NCBI GenBank assembly: GCA_964502095.1
Contig: CAZCUF010000004.1
Location: 62,001 to 126,000, forward strand
Reading direction: 5' to 3'
Origin: JACPVF01 sp964502095
Lineage (GTDB): Bacteria > Chloroflexota > Anaerolineae > Anaerolineales > Villigracilaceae
DNA length: 64,000 nt
The translations under genes and the position numbers were made by a program. The notes under the pieces were generated by a model that worked only from the letters and a program-made list of their open reading frames with translations, was not told the DNA's origin and searched no databases. Below are positions 52,079 through 62,499 of the stretch, one piece after another (the stretch's first letter is position 1; every line of letters starts with the position of its first letter).

Positions 52079-52948
52079 TTAGTCAGGCATTAAATCAACT
52101 TGGGTTAAATATCCTTTTAATCTCAAGCCCGGCAACATCAACTCCAATAATTCTTTTCCGTCCGGATCGTCCGTAAAATCCAACGCCTTATAATTTTGAC
52201 TGGCGATCTTCGATGTATCAAAACAGAAACCCTCTGACGGAACATGCAGAAATCCGGCAAGCCTGTCAAGTAAATTCTTTGGATCTTCACAGAAACTTTC
52301 ATAACTGAATTCAAAAAATTGGCCTTTCCCCTCAAGGGATAACTTGATTTTGCTATCTTCTATCTCCATAATGCAGTCGTTCCAATATTTCGCGCAATAT
52401 CTACGATAATCCTTATCGGTATACTTATAGTGAGAATATTTCCCAAAATTCTTCTTGAAGTACGATTCAATAACCGAAGGCCCATATCGATATATATGAA
52501 TAAATTTCGCATTGGGAAAAATATCAAGAATCTTTCGGATCATGAACGAAACCATGGCGCTCTTCGAAAAGAATACTCTTGACGGTCCAGTAAGCAGTTG
52601 GAAGCCCATAAATATGTTGCGAATCGTGTCGCCATGTTTGGGAGGCCAGCTTTCAATTGAAATCTCGCTAAACCTTTGGGGATCAATTTCAATCGGCGGG
52701 ATATCAATCGAGGCCATCTCAAAAGGTTCCAAGCGAGGATGCCAAAGCTCATTCGCTTCACCAGGAAATCCGCAGAGCTGCGGATGAGAATCCAACACTT
52801 TGACCAACAAGGATGTGCCACAGCGCCCCGTGCCAATAATAAAATAGGGCGAAAATTTTGTACGCCCAAGCGCTTTAGCGCTTCTGCCCAAAATAAGGCA
52901 AATAGTATCGAGCATTCTTTCCTTGAGAATCAACTTATCGAAATTCAA
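52079..52948 (-). CDS. Sulfotransferase-family protein
   Basis: 289 residues. The 5'-phosphosulfate loop is FIIGTGRCGTSLLVKVLDSHP, and the 3'-phosphate motif is likely KFIHIYRYGPSVIESYF. It would transfer sulfate from PAPS to a sugar of the polymer. The start is TTG 52948 with AAAGGAG seven bases upstream, an unusual but well-supported choice. No PAPS-producing genes are in the window. A sulfated surface glycan is inferred. Confidence 0.82.
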   Translation of the reverse strand: MNFDKLILKERMLDTICLILGRSAKALGRTKFSPYFIIGTGRCGTSLLVKVLDSHPQLCGFPGEANELWHPRLEPFEMASIDIPPIEIDPQRFSEISIESWPPKHGDTIRNIFMGFQLLTGPSRVFFSKSAMVSFMIRKILDIFPNAKFIHIYRYGPSVIESYFKKNFGKYSHYKYTDKDYRRYCAKYWNDCIMEIEDSKIKLSLEGKGQFFEFSYESFCEDPKNLLDRLAGFLHVPSEGFCFDTSKIASQNYKALDFTDDPDGKELLELMLPGLRLKGYLTQVDLMPD

Positions 52949-52988
52949 CGCAAACTCCTTTGGTACTTACTAATTCAACTTTTTCCGA

Positions 52989-53948
52989 CTAGCTTTTCTC
53001 TAATACAAGTTTTGCTAAATTTGCCATTGTAATAGATTGCAAATTTCCATGTTGAGCCTGCCTCGCAAAATGGCTAAAGAGATAACGTAATTTTTCGAAA
53101 TCTTTTTCGGTTCTAAACTCATGAGGATGTGCCCATAAATGAATAACTTTTCTTTGGCTTGCGGCATCCTCGATAGCTTTTATAGTCTGATGAAATCGAA
53201 GATATGGCAAGTTTACAAAATCCAAGAATGATTCAATGCCACGATTTATTCTGAATAACCATTGAGAAGAGGGAATGTCAACAAGATTCTGACGTTCCAC
53301 TTTAACTTCATATACTTGCGGTGTCAAAAAGGAAAGTTCAAGATTTATACGGTTTAGAATCCTGCCAATCACTGGAATTCCAAGGGCAGGGTGCCGAACT
53401 TCTTTACCTCGAAAACAAATAAAGCCGGCATCTCGAAACAAATTCAAATGGTTTATCCTTCCTTGAGGAAAAATCACGGTTTGAGGAACAAGGTCTTTCC
53501 TCTTCCCAAGCCTTATCCATTCCTGAATTTCAAACTTCGCTTCATCCGCGCTTAAGCTGTCGAATACGCGATGTGTATAACCATGAAAGGCAATTTCATG
53601 ACCAGATTCTCTTGTCATCAGCATTTCTACAATATCAGCACCATACCACATTGAATCTTGTGTCCGCCAAATCTGTTCGAAACGTTTGTCAACTCCTTCC
53701 AAAGCCATAATTGGACACAGTTCGCATTCTTCGCATTTTTCATAAAACAGATGCCCGGTAATGGCCCAAGTGGATACAACGCCAAACTCATCCATAATGT
53801 CAAGCAACCGCCTAATAGTAGCGCGTTCCGTAGATCCATTTCTGGACCAATGCTTAGGAAAAGGTTGCCCCCACAGACTACCCCAAGCAAGTTCAGTGTC
53901 GAGAGAAAAGACAAAATAGCCTGTATTACTAGCATAAAAATCGTTCAT
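52989..53948 (-). CDS. Polysaccharide deacetylase-family protein
   Basis: 319 residues. The NodB core: Asp in VFSLDTELAWG, the His pair in IAFHGYTHRVF, and FPQGRINHLNLF later. No signal peptide. A small Cys cluster (CEECELCP, about residues 72-79) is present in a loop and may bind zinc. The start at ATG 53948 matches the beginning of homologous sequence; there is GCAGGA directly upstream. Together with the other deacetylase it suggests amino-sugar trimming. Confidence 0.8.
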   Translation of the reverse strand: MNDFYASNTGYFVFSLDTELAWGSLWGQPFPKHWSRNGSTERATIRRLLDIMDEFGVVSTWAITGHLFYEKCEECELCPIMALEGVDKRFEQIWRTQDSMWYGADIVEMLMTRESGHEIAFHGYTHRVFDSLSADEAKFEIQEWIRLGKRKDLVPQTVIFPQGRINHLNLFRDAGFICFRGKEVRHPALGIPVIGRILNRINLELSFLTPQVYEVKVERQNLVDIPSSQWLFRINRGIESFLDFVNLPYLRFHQTIKAIEDAASQRKVIHLWAHPHEFRTEKDFEKLRYLFSHFARQAQHGNLQSITMANLAKLVLEKS

Positions 53949-53996
53949 TCCTGCAAATCTCTCCAAGTAAAATTTTGCATTGCATCGCTCGTCGTT

Positions 53997-55166
53997 TTAC
54001 GCAGTTTGAGCAATGCCTGCTTCAAGTGCGACTTTGAGCTTCCTGGCTGATGCTTTCCACGACCAAATTTCGGCTGCCATGGCTGCGTGCGCTCCTTTAT
54101 CGGGCAACAAATACCGTGACTGCCAAATTTCACATAATGCATTAAGCAGGCCCTGTTCACTAGAATCTTCGGCCCAAAATGCGTAGTCTCCGTCACCTAT
54201 CACGTCAGTATGACAAACAATGCGCGTTGCTAAAATTGGTAATCCAGCCGCCATATACTCGAACAACTTGATGGGACTGCTAACGCGAAATTTTTCTTCA
54301 TTTGGGAAAGGCAAGACTCCAATATGTGCATCAGATAAAATATCCGGAATCTTTTCATATGCTACAAAGCGAATTACACGAACACATCCATTTGATCGAG
54401 CAGCAAAGTCTTCCAGTTCTGCTCGTTCGGTGCCGTCCCCTACAAGAGATAAATTGAAAGACATTCCCTGAGAGTTAGCACGAACTACTGCTTGAGATAA
54501 TATCATGAGATTTCGTTCATGATGAAGAGTGCCATGATAAATCAGATGAACAGAGGAATCCAGGGACCACTTTCTGATTGAACGCGCTCGAGAAATAAGT
54601 TCTATTTCAGCGCCTGAAGGCCACACGCCCCATAATTTCTCTGTAGGAATTCCAACAGCATCCGCCATGCGGGATGTGATGGCCAGCCGTCCATCTGAAT
54701 ATAAATTGCTCATATGGGTTTCAAGTCGGTAAGCGCTCCTGCGTATCTTTTCTTTCCACGTTTCTTTACCGAATTGCGACATTGGCAAAGACCGAGTATC
54801 TGTCACCATGAGGGGACGCCTTCTGCCTATTAATTTTCTAAAAAGCCTTAATGGTAGTATCCATGGCGCGGAAATTTCGTGAAGCAATATAATGTCCAAA
54901 CTCTCAAATTGCTTAAGAATAATTTGGACGACTTTTAAGTGGTATATAGCGTGCCGAAGCAGATACACCTCGGGCCGCGAAACACAAAGCACCTTAACGC
55001 CATGAATATAATGACAACCATTCGGCCCAACAGAAACAAGGGTCACACGCCATCCAAAATTGCGCAGTTCGCTCACAGTTTTTAGCCATGTGGAAGCATC
55101 CAAAACAGAACCCAGATTACCCGGATATATCCAGATAACATAAGGCTTATTCACTTGTTGACTCAT
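53997..55166 (-). CDS. GT4-family glycosyltransferase
   Basis: 389 residues. GT4 features are IYHGTLHHERNLMILSQAV, NLSLVGDGTERAELEDFA, VGVLPFPNEEKFRVSSPIKLFEYMAAGLPILATR. The N-terminus, VIWIYPGNLGSVLDASTWLK, is less usual. The ATG overlaps the stop of the upstream transferase gene by four bases (ATGA). Specificity is unknown. Confidence 0.87.
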   Translation of the reverse strand: MSQQVNKPYVIWIYPGNLGSVLDASTWLKTVSELRNFGWRVTLVSVGPNGCHYIHGVKVLCVSRPEVYLLRHAIYHLKVVQIILKQFESLDIILLHEISAPWILPLRLFRKLIGRRRPLMVTDTRSLPMSQFGKETWKEKIRRSAYRLETHMSNLYSDGRLAITSRMADAVGIPTEKLWGVWPSGAEIELISRARSIRKWSLDSSVHLIYHGTLHHERNLMILSQAVVRANSQGMSFNLSLVGDGTERAELEDFAARSNGCVRVIRFVAYEKIPDILSDAHIGVLPFPNEEKFRVSSPIKLFEYMAAGLPILATRIVCHTDVIGDGDYAFWAEDSSEQGLLNALCEIWQSRYLLPDKGAHAAMAAEIWSWKASARKLKVALEAGIAQTA

Positions 55167-56359
55167 TTGGCTACCTCAGAATAAGTCTGGATAAGCCGTT
55201 TCGCAATAACGCTCCAATCGTAGCGCCGGACCACCAAATCTCGCGCGCGCTCTATAATGTGTTTCCTTAAATCTTCATCCCTAAGCAATAATAGGGTTTT
55301 TTCGATAATTTGCTCTTTGGTATCAGCAATAATAAGATGCTCACCGTCCACAACTTCCAACCCTTCGCATCCAATAGACGTCGATATAACCGGCCTCCCT
55401 AAGGCCATGGCTTCAAGAATCTTTAAACGTGTTCCTCCCCCGGCACGCAAAGGAACAATACACACACTACATCTCTCATAAAATGGACGAACGTCATCTA
55501 CCGTACCGGTAACATGGATACTTTCGCTGCCCAGTTCTTGAATCTCCTGAGGGGGGTGAAGTCCAACTATCCATAATTCTAAATGTGGAATTATGGCCTC
55601 AAGCTGTGGGTACACCTCACGGCCAAAAAATAACATTGCATCGATGTTTGGCCGGTATCCCATATTTCCCACGAATATTAAGCTGGGTTTATTTGTGTAT
55701 GGCAAAATTTGATACTGACTTGCATCGATGCCATTAGGTATCACGTCCAATCGCAAACGCGGATTGGACGACAAAAGCAATTGCCTATCAGCCTCAGAAA
55801 CAGTGACACCGCGCGCAAACCGTTCCGCATAAAAAGGTTCCCAATGTCGCATCATACGGCTATATAACCACATTCTAAATTTTCTAGAGAATCGAGGCTC
55901 CATTCGGAAAATCCTGTCATACTTACTAAACACAACATCAATAAAAGTAAGTATTGTTTTCTTTCGCATGGAGAGGGGCAAGGCTTCTAAATACAGGCCC
56001 ATATACGAGTCAACTATATCAATCACATCGAAATTTATGATGGAAACAAGATGTTTAATCTTTGAAACCAGTTCGGGGGACTCGTAGTAGCGTAATTCGA
56101 TTGGGCGTTGACGCAGAAAATATTGGGCGACCTGGACAGGGTTATCTAAACCCCCAATGTTCAGAACATCAGCAGTTTCAACGCCTCTACAGAATTTCAA
56201 TAAGTGATCTATACCGCTTTGGTCTTCAAATATCTTCGCAAATGTAGCGATCCAGACTTCATGCTCGTCAGCAACGCGTTTCAATAAGTTGTAATTTCGT
56301 ATTTCAGTGCCTCTAACAGGCGGAAAAGGCACATGATCAGTTATCATCAGGACTCGCAT
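55163..56359 (-). CDS. GT4-family glycosyltransferase
   Basis: 398 residues. It resembles the group of GT4 enzymes with a P-P-x-R-G-T-E start (HVPFPPVRGTEIRNYNLLK) and the ending RPVISTSIGCEGLEVVDGEHLIIADT. The middle has SLIFVGNMGYRPNIDAMLFF. TGAGGA lies eight bases before ATG 56359. Its stop overlaps the next transferase start. Confidence 0.88.
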   Translation of the reverse strand: MRVLMITDHVPFPPVRGTEIRNYNLLKRVADEHEVWIATFAKIFEDQSGIDHLLKFCRGVETADVLNIGGLDNPVQVAQYFLRQRPIELRYYESPELVSKIKHLVSIINFDVIDIVDSYMGLYLEALPLSMRKKTILTFIDVVFSKYDRIFRMEPRFSRKFRMWLYSRMMRHWEPFYAERFARGVTVSEADRQLLLSSNPRLRLDVIPNGIDASQYQILPYTNKPSLIFVGNMGYRPNIDAMLFFGREVYPQLEAIIPHLELWIVGLHPPQEIQELGSESIHVTGTVDDVRPFYERCSVCIVPLRAGGGTRLKILEAMALGRPVISTSIGCEGLEVVDGEHLIIADTKEQIIEKTLLLLRDEDLRKHIIERARDLVVRRYDWSVIAKRLIQTYSEVAK

Positions 56360-56474
56360 AAATATTCCTCATAAATAGGCCGCATAAACTAATTCCAATT
56401 TGTGCAATATTTACCCAGTACATTAGCAACAACGATCCAATAAAAGGCTATGGAATGATTCGAAACTTCAATAT

Positions 56475-57710
56475 TCATGGCTTTAATATGTCACAAATAT
56501 ATTCCTCGAAACAAGTAGTAAGTTGCTCTAAATTGAATTTCGTTTTGACGGTAGTAAACGCATTCCTTCTCAAAGTAGCTGCGAAAGCACGATCTTGAAT
56601 GAGTTTTCTTATCGAATCAGCCATACTAATAGGGTCATCCATAGGAACTATCATTCCGTTTTCAGAATCTGTTATTATTTCAGAGACGCCGCCGGATCGA
56701 ACAGATATAACTGGCACGCCCTGCGACATTGCCTCGATAACAATCCGTCCAAATGGTTCCTGCCAACGAGAGGTAAAAAGCAATGCATCATAGCATGAGA
56801 ATCGTCTCAGAATCTCATCCTGATCCAGTTTGCCGAGAAAATGAACTTTGTCTTCAACGCCCAATTGTTCTGCCAATTGTTTTAGATATTCTAAATAATT
56901 CAAATCTCCGGTGCCAATGATATCCAAGTGCACTAACGGTTGATTGAGCACTGCCAACGCCTTAATGGCAATATCAGGGCCCTTAGCATGAGCAATCCTA
57001 CCAGCATACACGAGTCTAATAGTCCTAGCATCATCCGCCGCAAAACTGCGAGAAGAACGATCAGATGGGTCATGCAACAAATCAGACGGCAAGCCACTGG
57101 GAATGACCTTCATGTCGTATTCGGAAAAGCCAACGCTAACATAATAATCTTTCAGCGCCTGACTAATCATAAGAATATTTCTTGCACGCAATTGTCTGAA
57201 AATGTTGTCTTCAAATACCAAGGAACGATATACCCTTCTCAGAGGTGAAGCGTCCTGCTCTGCCATCTCCTTCATTCGAGCAAGCCAATAATCTTCAACG
57301 CGGAAAATTATGGGAATTCCCATATTTTGCGCACAAATCGCAGGAGCAATTGTTACATTCTGGAGTCGCCACAGATACACTATGTCGGGGCGTTTCTGCA
57401 AAATAATATCTTGTGCGATCTTATAATTCTTACGTAAAATAAGTCTTCGTTTAAATTGGATCAACTTCTTAAAAAAAACAGTAGCATCCTTAGGATTTCT
57501 ATCAATGCCATTGCCTAAATAAATGGGGTCGAATTCTAAAACACGATAAACACCATCGTGCATCGATCCCCGCGACAAGCCCCAAGAACTGGTCAGAAGC
57601 GTTACCTCGTGGCCTCGATCTATTAATGCATTAACCGTATCCCTGCAATTAATCTCATAGCCTCCAACATAATAAGGGGGATACAACTCGCTAATTACCA
57701 GTATTTTCAC
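56475..57710 (-). CDS. GT4-family glycosyltransferase
   Basis: 411 residues. A typical GT4 start (ILVISELYPPYYVGGYEI) and the C-terminal features LVYAGRIAHAKGPDIAIKAL, LDIIGTGDLNYLEYL and VIEAMSQGVPVISVRSGGVSEII are clear. The ATG at 57710 overlaps the flippase stop by four bases, so flippase and transferase are co-translated. Confidence 0.9.
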   Translation of the reverse strand: MKILVISELYPPYYVGGYEINCRDTVNALIDRGHEVTLLTSSWGLSRGSMHDGVYRVLEFDPIYLGNGIDRNPKDATVFFKKLIQFKRRLILRKNYKIAQDIILQKRPDIVYLWRLQNVTIAPAICAQNMGIPIIFRVEDYWLARMKEMAEQDASPLRRVYRSLVFEDNIFRQLRARNILMISQALKDYYVSVGFSEYDMKVIPSGLPSDLLHDPSDRSSRSFAADDARTIRLVYAGRIAHAKGPDIAIKALAVLNQPLVHLDIIGTGDLNYLEYLKQLAEQLGVEDKVHFLGKLDQDEILRRFSCYDALLFTSRWQEPFGRIVIEAMSQGVPVISVRSGGVSEIITDSENGMIVPMDDPISMADSIRKLIQDRAFAATLRRNAFTTVKTKFNLEQLTTCFEEYICDILKP

Positions 57711-59215
57711 GATTTCTGCCTATAGGAAGAAAAATTTAAAGATTTCACAATCCCCTTCGCCTCCACCAACAAAAAGTCAAAGTCATCTCTGCCGACAACA
57801 GAAAAAATAATATTTAGCACAACAAAAATAATCAACGCCAGCACTTTATATAGCATACTCTCTGACGGTATAAGCAGGGCGGCGACAATCCAACCGGCAA
57901 AAATGATAATTGGCTTTAGATAAGTCTCCAAATTCACAGTCAGTCTACGGCGGAGGAAAATATAATTTAAAGGGTTGGTGATGATGGGACCGAACAACCC
58001 CGCAACCGCCGCGCCTATAATACCAAACGCCGGAACAAGCACCAAGTTCAAAACAAGACTTACTATTGAATGTGCTACATTGATCTTCACTGGTTTATCG
58101 GATTCCCCAACAGCCACCAAGGAGTTGCCTAAAATTGTCCCAATTAATATGATTGCCGTGCTAACCGACATTATGACGAAGACAGGTACGCCCGCCAAAT
58201 ATTGATTCGAAAACAATAGAGTAATAATATCCTTACCAAAAAGGAAGGCAACGCACGCTACGCACAGACTCCCAAAGGTAGTCAAACGAAGAGCATTCTT
58301 CAATAAGCGTTCAGCCTTGCCTCGTTCGTTTTTCGCATAAAGTCGGGACAAAGAGGGATAATAGGCCATATTAAAAGAATTAAAAAGGGACTGAAGACTA
58401 TCCGGAATTCTGCTCGCGATTTCATAATAAGCAATGTCTGCGGAGTTTAGCATGGCCGCAATTAAGAAGGTATCTATGCGAGAATAAAAGAAATCCAGAA
58501 TACCGTTAAGCTGAAGCGGGAAGCCAAACCGAATAAGCTCCATCGCCAAATCTACTCGAAACACAATTCGCTTTTTAACCGGTATGGAAAAGAACATATA
58601 TAAGGCGGCCAGCATATACGCCAACCATCGTGAGACGACCAGAGCGGCAAGGCCATCAAAAGACAATGAGATAAAAATCAGCAGAAAGACAAGATTTAAA
58701 GCACTTGAAGAGAAATTCCATATGGCTATTTTTTGGAAGTGAAAAAAGCCCTGTAGAATAGATTGAAGAATACCAGTAAAACTATTACTTAAAAACAATA
58801 TAATTACATAGTAATAGGTGTTTTCATTCCATTGCACCCCAAGGAATTTAAAAATAAGAGGGCCAAAAACAAAGGTTATCAGGACAACTACAAAGAAAAT
58901 AATTGTTTGTACAATTAAAGTACTATTTACAAGCAACTCTTTATGCAAATTATCGTCAGAATTCGCCAGAAATCGAGAAATGGAAATGCCCAATCCCAAA
59001 TTACTTATCAGCGACAAAAAAGAGGCAACAAGAGTAAGAAGAATAAAATTCCCATAAACATCGGCAGTAAAGGCCCGGGTCGCAATCATGGCCATCGCCA
59101 GGCCCATAATCAAAGTAAGGGTCGAAGCAAAGGCCATCCAAGAGACCCCCCTAATTAACCTGGACGAATTAAATTCGCTCTGGGTATTATCATCAGTCTT
59201 CAAAGAAAATGACAT
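57707..59215 (-). CDS. Polysaccharide flippase (Wzx-like, MOP superfamily)
   Basis: 502 residues with about 14 membrane helices. The N-terminal LIRGVSWMAFASTLTLIMGLAMAMI and the repeated helix pattern are typical of Wzx/RfbX flippases. It would flip the undecaprenyl-linked repeat unit across the membrane. With the Wzy-like protein next to it this indicates the Wzx/Wzy assembly route. The start is ATG 59215. Confidence 0.9.
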   Translation of the reverse strand: MSFSLKTDDNTQSEFNSSRLIRGVSWMAFASTLTLIMGLAMAMIATRAFTADVYGNFILLTLVASFLSLISNLGLGISISRFLANSDDNLHKELLVNSTLIVQTIIFFVVVLITFVFGPLIFKFLGVQWNENTYYYVIILFLSNSFTGILQSILQGFFHFQKIAIWNFSSSALNLVFLLIFISLSFDGLAALVVSRWLAYMLAALYMFFSIPVKKRIVFRVDLAMELIRFGFPLQLNGILDFFYSRIDTFLIAAMLNSADIAYYEIASRIPDSLQSLFNSFNMAYYPSLSRLYAKNERGKAERLLKNALRLTTFGSLCVACVAFLFGKDIITLLFSNQYLAGVPVFVIMSVSTAIILIGTILGNSLVAVGESDKPVKINVAHSIVSLVLNLVLVPAFGIIGAAVAGLFGPIITNPLNYIFLRRRLTVNLETYLKPIIIFAGWIVAALLIPSESMLYKVLALIIFVVLNIIFSVVGRDDFDFLLVEAKGIVKSLNFSSYRQKS

Positions 59216-59318
59216 TTGCTTTTTAATTCCAAGGATCTACAGGGTATAAGTTACAGTCTAAAAGATCGGCTGAAAAATAGTCTGTAATGCGGTTTTTAGC
59301 CCAACCATCGTCCATTAT

Positions 59319-60800
59319 CTACACGGTGTTGAGTCTATTATTTTTCGCTGGAACCAATCTTTGATTGATCCTGCAAATAACAACTTCGTTAAAACCAAAC
59401 ATAATGCCAAACAAGGGGGTCCAATAGGATTGCATAAACATTGGATTAACAATAGCGCCAAGGAAAACGCTCAAATAAGTCAGTGCAAAGCTTAACATAT
59501 ATGCCTTAATTTGAACATCAGCCGCCAATCGCCAATATTTAAAACTGCGAATTAAAAATGCAACCGAGAACCATAGGAAGAAAAGATATCCTAATAACCC
59601 CGTCTTCATCATAATCCAAAAATGCGCGTTATGAATATATCCCGTTAAGTTTGACAGGTTTGGGTTCTGTGGCCGATACTCTGCACCCAATCCTAAACCT
59701 AATATAGGATGTGCTATTACTTGAGGAAGTACGTATTGATTCTCAGTTTCTCTGAACCGAAGGCTAGGTTCATTTAAGGTGGCACTTGGATTCGCAAGTG
59801 TGTCTAACCGAGTTAATGTCGCGTTTATAAACTCATCGATTTGGGGGTTGGCCGAAAATTGCACAGGAAACAGGAGAAGCAGGGCTAATACAATGGTAAG
59901 AAAGCCCAAACTCAGTAACCGAGACAATTCTCGCTTTCTAGTCAAATAGGCCAAAAGAATCAAAGCAAAGGTCGTCATTACCCAAAAGCTACGATTAAAG
60001 CTAATAATAATTCCCAGGCCGACAATGCACGCTTGCAGATAGATCAAGATATTGTTTTGTCTTCTCCATCCCAAGACTAAGACAGCCATTATAGTAATTC
60101 CCATGACCAATACAAGCGACTGTCCCGGCGGGAGTACACGTGTTATGCCGACATAAGTAGTATCTTGTGTCTGTAGCGTCTCGACACGGCCAGGCAAAAA
60201 TGATAAAGATGTACCCGCAAAAAACTGGGCTATCATTATTACGGATACCACAGTAGCCAAAAGCAAAAAGAATTTTATAAGAAAACGAAGTTCTTTTTCT
60301 TCGCGCAAAAAGCTAGTCACAATAAAGAAAACGAGATAATTAGCTACAACTCGCATCTCGCCAAGGCTGTCCTGCAACGTCAACGACGATGTAGCGATGG
60401 CTATAAAAGTCGACAGCCATGCCACACCAACAAATAACAAAATAGGCAAATCGAGTGGAGTATGTATTAGCTTGAAATCTGGTTCAACCGCGGCTCTAAC
60501 AAGAATTAATATCAGGCTGGTTATAAGCAAGATGTCGGTCAAATAAATATGCCCAATTCCCAAAGAAATCGAGAGATTCGCGTTACCGTATAAAATTGTC
60601 GAGTCAAGTATAACTATTCCTAAAATACTAATTATCGGTTTCTTTAATATTAGGAACACCGATATGGCAATAATTAGGGCGGCTATAACGAAAAAAGGCG
60701 AAGTGAAAGCTATTGAAGCTCCCAATATCAGGCCAACTATAATTGTTAAGCCAACCTGATACAACTTCACTGGAATCCGTCCCAAGATGTTAGTTAACAT
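59319..60800 (-). CDS. O-antigen ligase/polymerase-family protein (Wzy-like)
   Basis: 493 residues with 11-12 membrane helices and one large external loop. The loop and motif LGLGAEYRPQ, then GYIHNAHFWIMMKTGLLGY, fit the Wzy_C family. It probably polymerises repeat units at the outer face of the membrane; a ligase role is also possible but less likely in a monoderm-like phylum. It lies between the aminotransferase and flippase genes. Confidence 0.85.
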   Translation of the reverse strand: MLTNILGRIPVKLYQVGLTIIVGLILGASIAFTSPFFVIAALIIAISVFLILKKPIISILGIVILDSTILYGNANLSISLGIGHIYLTDILLITSLILILVRAAVEPDFKLIHTPLDLPILLFVGVAWLSTFIAIATSSLTLQDSLGEMRVVANYLVFFIVTSFLREEKELRFLIKFFLLLATVVSVIMIAQFFAGTSLSFLPGRVETLQTQDTTYVGITRVLPPGQSLVLVMGITIMAVLVLGWRRQNNILIYLQACIVGLGIIISFNRSFWVMTTFALILLAYLTRKRELSRLLSLGFLTIVLALLLLFPVQFSANPQIDEFINATLTRLDTLANPSATLNEPSLRFRETENQYVLPQVIAHPILGLGLGAEYRPQNPNLSNLTGYIHNAHFWIMMKTGLLGYLFFLWFSVAFLIRSFKYWRLAADVQIKAYMLSFALTYLSVFLGAIVNPMFMQSYWTPLFGIMFGFNEVVICRINQRLVPAKNNRLNTV

Positions 60801-60894
60801 AACCCATCCAAAATGCTCGCAATAAACGATGCATCATTCTCTTTCTATAAAAGTGTTCCCAATTATCAATATATTATTAAGCAAAAGATAAGAA

Positions 60895-62001
60895 TTACTC
60901 TTTATAGTGGAATGTTTTAATGGCTTGAGAAACAAACTCAATTTCCTGATCAGTCAGGTCGGCATACATTGGTAAAGATAATATCTTTGTAACCACGCTT
61001 TCTGTGACGGGCAAATCGCCCTGCTTATATCCCAAAAAAGCCATGGCTTTCTGTAAATGTATCGGGATAGGATAATGTATCCCTGTAGATACGCCTTGTT
61101 CCTTTAAAAACTCTTGGAGCGCATCTCGTTGATGTGTGCTGATTACATAGAGATGATAAACCGAGGTGTTGCCTGAGAGTTCAGCAGGTATATCAACCGA
61201 AGTGTCTTTAAGTAAATCGTTATATAAACGCGCATGCGCACGACGCTGTTCATTCCACGTTGCGAGATAAGGCAATTTTGTACGCAGAATAACCGCCTGT
61301 ATTTCGTCCAGACGCGCGTTAAATCCAATCATGTCATGGTGATACCTACTTCCCGAGCCATGATCGCGGACTTTGCGAATCTTGGCGGCAAGCTCATCGT
61401 TATTCGTAGTAATGAAACCGCCTTCACCATAGGCGCCCAGATTCTTCGAATAATAAAAACTGAAAGCTCCTGCGTCGCCCAGGCTACCTGCTTTTCGGCC
61501 TTTGTATTCAGCGCCATGCGCCTGACAAGAATCTTCAATTACTTTTAAATTATATTTTGATGCAAGCGCCAGCAAAGGATCCATATCAACCGTTTGGCCG
61601 TATAGATGGACGGGAAGGATGGCCTTGGTCCGTGAGGTGATCTTCGCCTCAACTTGAGAAACGTCCATAAGACAGGTAGCCGGTTCAATGTCGACAAAGA
61701 CCGGCTTCGCCCCAGCGAGGATAATAGCCTCTGCCGTCGCGATAAACGAATGCGATACGGTAATTACTTCATCATCCTGACCAATATCCAGTGTTCTTAA
61801 AATAATATTCAAGGCAGTAGTACCATCACTAACACCAATCCCATGTTTCACGCCGCAGAATTGGGCAAACTCTGCTTCCAGTTTCTGAACATTCTCCCCC
61901 AAAAACAGATGCATTCCATCCAACACTTGAGCGATGCCCGAGAGAATCTCCTCTTTCAATGGCATATATTGTTTGCGCAAATCCACAAGTTGAATATTCA
62001 C
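60895..62001 (-). CDS. DegT/DnrJ/EryC1-family sugar aminotransferase (WbpE-like)
   Basis: 368 residues, PLP enzyme. The PLP lysine is Lys186 in SFYYSKNLGAYGEGG. Other family motifs: GVSDGTTALNIILRT and EDSCQAHGAEYKGRKAG. With the oxidoreductase and acetyltransferase upstream it completes a WbpB/WbpE/WbpD-like set, which forms UDP-diacetamido-uronic acid from UDP-GlcNAc uronic acid. It starts at GTG 62001 with AGGAT upstream, nine bases after the acetyltransferase stop. Confidence 0.9.
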   Translation of the reverse strand: MNIQLVDLRKQYMPLKEEILSGIAQVLDGMHLFLGENVQKLEAEFAQFCGVKHGIGVSDGTTALNIILRTLDIGQDDEVITVSHSFIATAEAIILAGAKPVFVDIEPATCLMDVSQVEAKITSRTKAILPVHLYGQTVDMDPLLALASKYNLKVIEDSCQAHGAEYKGRKAGSLGDAGAFSFYYSKNLGAYGEGGFITTNNDELAAKIRKVRDHGSGSRYHHDMIGFNARLDEIQAVILRTKLPYLATWNEQRRAHARLYNDLLKDTSVDIPAELSGNTSVYHLYVISTHQRDALQEFLKEQGVSTGIHYPIPIHLQKAMAFLGYKQGDLPVTESVVTKILSLPMYADLTDQEIEFVSQAIKTFHYKE

Positions 62002-62010
62002 TTTTTTATC

Positions 62011-62499
62011 CTATGCTTTCTCGTTATTCCGTATAATTCGTGCCGGGTTTCCGACTACGATCGCTCCGGAAGGAACGTCGCGGGTAACAACACTTCCAGC
62101 ACCGACCATAGCATTCTCTCCGATAGTAACACCGCAAAGAACAGTAGCGTTGGTTCCGATTGAAGCACCTCGCTTGATTAAGGTGGGAGTACATACCCAG
62201 TCCGTTTCATCTTGAAGCTTTCCAGATGCAGTGGCGGCTCGAGGATATTTATCATTGATAAACATTACGCCATGGCCCAGGAAGACTTCGTCTTCAATAG
62301 TAACGCCCTCGCAAATAAACGAATGACTTGAAACTTTTACCCGGCGGCCAAGCCGGACTCCTTTTTGGATTTCTACGAAAGCCCCTATCTTGCTTTCGTC
62401 TCCGATCACACATCCGTAGAGGTTAACAAAGCCGTAGATCTTAACATCACGGCCAAGCTTTACATCGGGCGCGATACGAACGAAATCTGCGTTTACCAT
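62011..62499 (-). CDS. Hexapeptide-repeat N-acetyltransferase (WbpD/WlbB-like)
   Basis: 162 residues, left-handed beta helix built of hexapeptide repeats (IGDESKIGAFVEIQKGVRLG, IGENAMVGAGSVVTRDVP). The start FVRIAPDVKLGRDVKIYGFVNLYGC and HGVMFINDKYPRA match WbpD-type acetyltransferases, which acetylate the 3-amino group of the UDP-sugar. The start codon overlaps the oxidoreductase gene by seven bases. The expected catalytic His is present in LGHGVMF. Confidence 0.88.
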   Translation of the reverse strand: MVNADFVRIAPDVKLGRDVKIYGFVNLYGCVIGDESKIGAFVEIQKGVRLGRRVKVSSHSFICEGVTIEDEVFLGHGVMFINDKYPRAATASGKLQDETDWVCTPTLIKRGASIGTNATVLCGVTIGENAMVGAGSVVTRDVPSGAIVVGNPARIIRNNEKA